From NCBI GenBank assembly GCA_001782475.1, contig MFOT01000007.1, positions 1-50,274 of the forward strand: a stretch of 50,274 nucleotides of DNA, read 5' to 3'. The notes beneath the pieces were generated by a model. It was not told the DNA's origin. It saw only the letters and a program-made list of their open reading frames with translations, and ran no database searches. Of this stretch, positions 45,581 through 50,274 are shown one piece after another; position 1 is the stretch's first letter, and each line of letters opens with the position of its first letter. The position numbers and the translations under genes are program-made. Source of the DNA: Candidatus Levybacteria bacterium RIFCSPLOWO2_01_FULL_38_21 (lineage in GTDB: Bacteria; Patescibacteriota; Microgenomatia; Levybacterales; UBA12049).

Positions 45581-46435
45581 ATGAATAAATTCGATCCTAA
45601 GGTTTTTAAAAAATTGTATAGACCGCCGTCTAATTCTCACAAAGGGCAAAATGGAAAACTAATGATTATCGGAGGATCAAAGCTTTTTCACGCCGCATCT
45701 CTTTGGTCTTTGAAGGTTGCATCAAGAATAGTAGATATGGTTTTTTATTCATCCATTTCCGAAAACAACCAGATAGTCCAAAAGGCAAAAGAGGAATTTA
45801 GAGACGGAATTGTGGTACCAAGAGATAGAATCGATGATTATATAAATGAGGTAGACTGCATTTTAATAGGTCCCGGACTTCCAAGAGAGGAGGGGCAGGA
45901 GAAGGGGGATGATGATACAAAAGGCCTTACAGAGAAACTGCTTAAGAAATATCCCAACAAAAAATGGGTTATAGACGGAGGTTCTCTGCAAATGATGGAT
46001 TTGGAGATTATCCCGCGCAGTTCAATCTTGACTCCCCACAAAGGAGAGTTTGAGGTGCTCAAATTAAAAATTAAAAATGAAAAATTAAAAACGACAATTC
46101 AAAATTTAAAATTAGAAGAACAAGTTAAGATTTTTGCCGAAGAGTTCAATTGTATTGTACTTCTGAAGGGAAAAGAAGATATCATTTGCTCCCCCAGTGA
46201 ATGTTTAATTGTTGAAGGGGGGAATGCTGGTATGACAAAGGGAGGAACAGGAGATGTTTTGGCAGGTCTTGTCGCGGCTTTATATTGTAAAAACCAAGCT
46301 TTTCTTTCTGCTTGCGCAGGGTCTTCCATCAACAAAAAGGCAGGAGACAGCCTCTATAAAAAAGTAGGTTATTATTTTAATGCGTCCGATCTAGTCGACG
46401 AAATCCCAAAGGCGATGAAAAAATTAATCCTCTGA
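45581..46435 (+). CDS. ADP/ATP-dependent NAD(P)H-hydrate dehydratase (YjeF C-terminal type)
   Basis: HKGQNGKLMIIGGSKLFHAASLWSLKVASR, LIGPGLP, WVIDGGSLQMM, LTPHKGEF, GNAGMTKGGTGDVLAGLVAAL. Confidence 0.9.
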   Translation: MNKFDPKVFKKLYRPPSNSHKGQNGKLMIIGGSKLFHAASLWSLKVASRIVDMVFYSSISENNQIVQKAKEEFRDGIVVPRDRIDDYINEVDCILIGPGLPREEGQEKGDDDTKGLTEKLLKKYPNKKWVIDGGSLQMMDLEIIPRSSILTPHKGEFEVLKLKIKNEKLKTTIQNLKLEEQVKIFAEEFNCIVLLKGKEDIICSPSECLIVEGGNAGMTKGGTGDVLAGLVAALYCKNQAFLSACAGSSINKKAGDSLYKKVGYYFNASDLVDEIPKAMKKLIL

Positions 46436-46705
46436 TTGTTTTTGTAGTTTTTGGGCAAGGCGGGAGAGCTGAAGTGTTACAACAACTGCAAGAAAGGTAA
46501 TTACAATTGCATAGATAAGTAAGGAGATTATTCCTGAATTTTGAGGAAGCCATTTTTTAATGTAATTGCTTACAAGTTCCTGAATAAAATTATTCCATGC
46601 TAAAGCTGCTACTAGGCCAAAACCGCTTGTTGATAAGGTTACCATTTGTTTAACAACCTCAATATGCAGTTTTTGCGATTCCTTGCTTTGTTTTTTCTCA
46701 GACAT
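46424..46705 (-). CDS. DUF5654-like membrane protein
   Basis: EVVKQMVTLSTSGFGLVAALAWNNFIQELVSNYI...; two TM segments. Confidence 0.75.
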   Translation of the reverse strand: MSEKKQSKESQKLHIEVVKQMVTLSTSGFGLVAALAWNNFIQELVSNYIKKWLPQNSGIISLLIYAIVITFLAVVVTLQLSRLAQKLQKQSED

Positions 46706-46721
46706 CGAATATAATTATATC

Positions 46722-47783
46722 ATGTACGCCCCAAAATTTACCATTACAAACAAAATTCTTAAAAATATCGGGATAATTGAGGCCTCAAGGGAAATAATAG
46801 ATAAAGCTCCGCTTCTTCCTTATTATGAAAAGCAATTTCAAGATGATGCGCTTATTAGAACAGTCCATTATGGTACTCACATCGAAGGAAACGAACTCAA
46901 TCTAACTCAGGCAGAGAATGTAATTATGGGAAAAGATGTTGTTGCAAGACAACGCGATATTCAGGAAGTTATAAACTATAGAAAAGTTATCCAATTTATA
47001 GGTGATTTGGAAGAAGAATTGAAAGAAAAGACAACAAAAGAAGTCAGTGAAAATATCATCAAAGAACTTCATAAGCTCGCTGTTAAAAAAATATTATCAA
47101 CCGAAACCATTGGAGAATATCGAAAAAAACAGGTTGTTGTGAAAAATAGTTATACCGGAAAGATTTCCTTTAAGCCTCCACTTTCTGTTGCAATTCCATT
47201 TCAGATAAAAGACCTAATTGCATTTATCAATAGCACGAAAGAATCAGATATTCATCCTGTTTTGAAGAGCGGAATTGTTCATTATGAACTTGTAAGAATT
47301 CACCCGTTTTTAGACGGAAACGGACGAGTTGCAAGAGCTCTATCAACTTTAATCTTATTCTTGGAAGGTTATGATATAAGAAAATTTTTCTCGCTTGAGG
47401 AATACTTCGATAAAGAAGCGCAAAGATATTATGAAGCACTTCAAAGTGTTGAGAAAAATGACGGCGATTTGACAAAGTGGCTTGAATATTTTACAGAAGG
47501 TCTTGCGATTGAACTTTCTAAAATAAAAGATAGAGTAGAGAAAATTTCAATCGATGCAAATCTTAGAGCAAAGCTTGGCGGAAGACCAATTATGCTTTCG
47601 AACCGCCAGCTTAAGATAGTTGAATATATGCAAAAAGCAGGATTTCTTCAAAACAAAGCATTCGAAAGCCTTTTCCCAATGGTTTCTGAGGACACAATTT
47701 TAAATGAGTTGAAAGGCTTACAAAAGGTCGGTATAATCCGAAAACAAGGAGTCACAAAAGCCGCAAAATATGTGATGAAATGA
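46722..47783 (+). CDS. Fic family protein
   Basis: HIEGNELNLTQAENV, HYELVRIHPFLDGNGRVARALSTLIL (HPFxDGNGR); C-terminal winged-helix-like. TATAAT-N6-ATG supports start. Confidence 0.95.
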   Translation: MYAPKFTITNKILKNIGIIEASREIIDKAPLLPYYEKQFQDDALIRTVHYGTHIEGNELNLTQAENVIMGKDVVARQRDIQEVINYRKVIQFIGDLEEELKEKTTKEVSENIIKELHKLAVKKILSTETIGEYRKKQVVVKNSYTGKISFKPPLSVAIPFQIKDLIAFINSTKESDIHPVLKSGIVHYELVRIHPFLDGNGRVARALSTLILFLEGYDIRKFFSLEEYFDKEAQRYYEALQSVEKNDGDLTKWLEYFTEGLAIELSKIKDRVEKISIDANLRAKLGGRPIMLSNRQLKIVEYMQKAGFLQNKAFESLFPMVSEDTILNELKGLQKVGIIRKQGVTKAAKYVMK

Positions 47784-49579
47784 AATTTAGGACTTTGGCA
47801 GAGTATTACGAGAAATTGGAGGGGACTTCAAAAAGGTTGGAGCTGATTGATATTCTTTCTGAATTATTTAAAAAAGCAAAGAGTGATGAGATAGGCAAGA
47901 TTTGCTATTTAATTCAGGGAAGGGTTGCTCCATTTTTTGAACCAATTGAGATTGGGATGGCAGAATCAATGATTGCGCAATCCGTTTCAAGAGCTTTTGA
48001 TGAAAGCAAAGAGGACGTTTTAAGGCTTTATAGAAAGTTGGGTAATTTTGGACTTGCGGCGCAATCATTGAGTAACAAGAAACAAGCAACAAGGGACAAG
48101 TTATCAGTCAAGGAAGTTTTTGATGAGCTTCTAAGAATTGCTAAATTTTCGGGAGAGGGGACTGTAGAAAAAAAAGTTTCAACTCTTTCAGATCTTTTGA
48201 AAAAGGTAGATCCTGTAAGCGCAAAACACATAGTAAATATCCCGCTTGATACGCTTCGTTTAGGCATAGGTGATCCGACAATCCTCGATGCTCTTTCTTT
48301 ATCAAAGAATGGTGATAAAACACTTCGCCCGATTCTTGAGGATGCTTATAATAAAACGAGCGACTTGGGTTTTGTTGCCGAAACATTTTTTAAGAAGGGA
48401 ATAGGCGGTATTAAAAATGTAAAACTAGTCGTTGGAAAACCTGTGAGACCTGCTCTTGCCGAAAGACTTCCCTCGGCAGATGAGGCAATCAAGCGCTTGG
48501 GGAAAAAATTTGCCGCAGAACCAAAATTTGATGGATTTAGAGTGCAAGTCCACATGGATAGAAGACACCTCCGAGGTGTGCCGCAGGCGCAACACCACCT
48601 CGGAGGTGGAGGAGAAGGGGTTATTCTGCTTTTTTCAAGAAATCTTGAAAATACAACTCATGCTTTTCCAGACATTGTCGATGGCGTCAAAAAAGAAGTA
48701 AAAGCAAAATCTGCGATTTTGGAAGGAGAGGCAATTGCGTATAATCCTGTTACATCGGAATTTTTGCCGTTTCAGGAAACTACAAAAAGAAGAAGAAAAT
48801 ATAAAATTGAGGAGATGGCAAAAAAACTCCCCCTAGTTTTATTTGCCTTTGATCTTTTGTATTTAAACGGAAAAGATATTACCCAAAAACCATACAAAGA
48901 AAGACGAGAGCTTTTGGAATTAATAGTTTCAAAAAATGGTGATATTGTTAAAATTGCCGAAGAAAAAATTCTAAAAAGCGCAAAAGAAATAGCGGAGTTT
49001 TTCAACGAAGCAATATCAGAAGGACTTGAAGGACTTATGCTTAAAAAACTGGACAGCGCTTATGTTGCAGGAGGGCGAGGTTTTCACTGGATTAAATTTA
49101 AAAGAAGTCAGGCAGGATCACTTACGGATACATTAGATTGCGTGCTTTTGGGAGTTTATTCGGGAAAGGGGAAAAGGACAGAGTTTGGCGTGGGAGGGCT
49201 TTTGGTCGGCGTTTATGATGAAAAGAAAGATGAGTTTGTATCAATTTCAAGAATTGGAACAGGACTAACGGATGAGGAATTTAGAAAAGTAAATGAAATT
49301 TCAAAGCATTTAAGGGTACAACATAAGCCAGCTCGGGTCAATTCCAACATAACCCCTTCCCATTGGGTTGAGCCAAAGGTAGTTTTGGAAATTCAGGCAG
49401 ATGAGATAACCCGCTCTCCAATTCATACAGCAGGGAGGGATAAAGAAGGTCTGGGATATGCTCTCCGTTTCCCACGCCTTGTAAAATTTAGAGAAGAAGA
49501 CAAAAGAGCAGAAGACGCAACAACAGTAAATGAAGTCATAAAACTTTACAATCAACAATTTGCCCACCACAAAAAATAG
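47780..49579 (+). CDS. ATP-dependent DNA ligase
   Basis: AAEPKFDGFRVQVHM (ligase KxDG), ILEGEAIAYNP, LVLFAFDLLYLNGKD, EGLMLKKLDSAYVAGGRGFHWIKFKR. Confidence 0.95.
   Translation: MKFRTLAEYYEKLEGTSKRLELIDILSELFKKAKSDEIGKICYLIQGRVAPFFEPIEIGMAESMIAQSVSRAFDESKEDVLRLYRKLGNFGLAAQSLSNKKQATRDKLSVKEVFDELLRIAKFSGEGTVEKKVSTLSDLLKKVDPVSAKHIVNIPLDTLRLGIGDPTILDALSLSKNGDKTLRPILEDAYNKTSDLGFVAETFFKKGIGGIKNVKLVVGKPVRPALAERLPSADEAIKRLGKKFAAEPKFDGFRVQVHMDRRHLRGVPQAQHHLGGGGEGVILLFSRNLENTTHAFPDIVDGVKKEVKAKSAILEGEAIAYNPVTSEFLPFQETTKRRRKYKIEEMAKKLPLVLFAFDLLYLNGKDITQKPYKERRELLELIVSKNGDIVKIAEEKILKSAKEIAEFFNEAISEGLEGLMLKKLDSAYVAGGRGFHWIKFKRSQAGSLTDTLDCVLLGVYSGKGKRTEFGVGGLLVGVYDEKKDEFVSISRIGTGLTDEEFRKVNEISKHLRVQHKPARVNSNITPSHWVEPKVVLEIQADEITRSPIHTAGRDKEGLGYALRFPRLVKFREEDKRAEDATTVNEVIKLYNQQFAHHKK
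48569..48611. repeat. REP-like hairpin inserted in the ligase gene
   Basis: CACCTCCGAGGTG ... CACCTCGGAGGTG, perfect 13-bp inverted repeat around tgccgcaggcgcaacac; translated in frame as HLRGVPQAQHHLGGG. Confidence 0.88.
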
Positions 49580-49641
49580 TTGACAAAAAGAAGGCAGAGT
49601 GCTATCCTCGCTAGTTATTAGTACAGAGAGAAGGTGAGATA
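49580..49641 (+). promoter_or_regulatory. Promoter with RBS for the 49642 CDS
   Basis: TTGACA(49580-49585)-N17-TATCCT(49603-49608); GAGAAGGTGAG before ATG. Confidence 0.75.
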
Positions 49642-50070
49642 ATGCAGCAAGTAGAAAGAAGAATTAGCAAAGAACTCGCAGCAATTGAACCCTCGGATCA
49701 GGAAACGTTTAGAGCATTTTTCCTTTACGCTGGACAGGTGAAAGATGAAGAAGGGATAGTTATTGGGATTTTCCCAGCCGCTCTCAAGAGAGTCATCGCT
49801 TTGGCAGCAGAGAAAGCACCTTTTCTAGGAAGACTTCTTGATGAGGATGGAGAGCTTACTCCAGAAGCAATAGAAGAGTTCGACAGGCTAAGATTCGTCA
49901 ATGCAGCAGTCAGTTCAATGAGCAGATTTAGCGTTACTAGTGACCAGGATATAAAAAATACAGAAGCATCAACGGTAAGAACGCTTTTTACACAACGTGG
50001 CATTGAAATGCTGAAAGAAGCAACTGAATATGCAGTTATTACCTGGAACGCCAATCGCGTAGTGGTATAA
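49642..50070 (+). CDS. Hypothetical protein (142 aa)
   Basis: ORF with consensus promoter and RBS; no family recognised. Confidence 0.65.
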   Translation: MQQVERRISKELAAIEPSDQETFRAFFLYAGQVKDEEGIVIGIFPAALKRVIALAAEKAPFLGRLLDEDGELTPEAIEEFDRLRFVNAAVSSMSRFSVTSDQDIKNTEASTVRTLFTQRGIEMLKEATEYAVITWNANRVVV

Positions 50071-50166
50071 TATCTCTGTGACATTCGTCCAACTCATCTT
50101 ACTTTTCACCTTCTCAATTCTATCCGAATACGGCTCAAAGAGCGATTCTCGTCGGACATCAATTCT

Positions 50167-50274
50167 ATGAATTTTGTTGCAGACTTACATCTTCATTCAA
50201 AATACTCCCGTGCGGTTTCACAGCAGATGGTTTTGCCCGAGATGGCAAGGTGGGCAAGCTTAAAAGGACTTGAT
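50167..50274 (+). CDS. PHP-domain protein, N-terminal fragment (EndoQ/UvrD-associated PHP-like), cut by window edge
   Basis: MNFVADLHLHSKYSRAVSQQMVLPEMARWASLKGLD, open to the window end. Confidence 0.75.
   Translation, partial: MNFVADLHLHSKYSRAVSQQMVLPEMARWASLKGLD

Overview
AT-rich 50.3 kb window that reads as a Patescibacteria/CPR (Microgenomates-like) chromosome segment; the taxonomy is inferred from gene content only. It holds about 48 confident CDSs: cell wall and division (PBP1A, MurD, FtsB, FtsH), central carbon (Pgk, Gap, split transketolase, glycerate kinase, GH130), nucleotides (NrdR, B12-dependent NrdJ, archaeal-type CMP/UMP kinases), DNA repair (RecF, Fpg, Pol I-type 5'-3' exonuclease, ATP-dependent ligase), several toxin-antitoxin (TA) modules and 3 tRNA-like genes. 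Main leads: (1) a three-copy direct repeat of the 3' end of ftsB (KWWDLFF-stop) bounding two small TA-like cassettes, with a tyrosine recombinase next door; (2) a candidate cobalamin riboswitch plus intrinsic terminator in front of the ATP:cobalamin adenosyltransferase, just after the B12-dependent RNR; (3) a recurrent '-10 box, 6 nt, ATG' geometry implying widespread leaderless mRNAs; (4) a YefM-like operator (TGTACA half-sites exactly 12 bp apart) on a phd/relE locus; (5) an initiator-like tRNA lacking D-loop GG and T-loop TT; (6) a tRNA-Ile with UAU anticodon one nucleotide from the next start codon; (7) several families of short dispersed repeats inserted in frame in housekeeping genes; (8) a 5' 'ghost' of gap upstream of the intact gap. 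No CRISPR array or rRNA seen. All calls come from reading the sequence and supplied ORFs; no searches were run.
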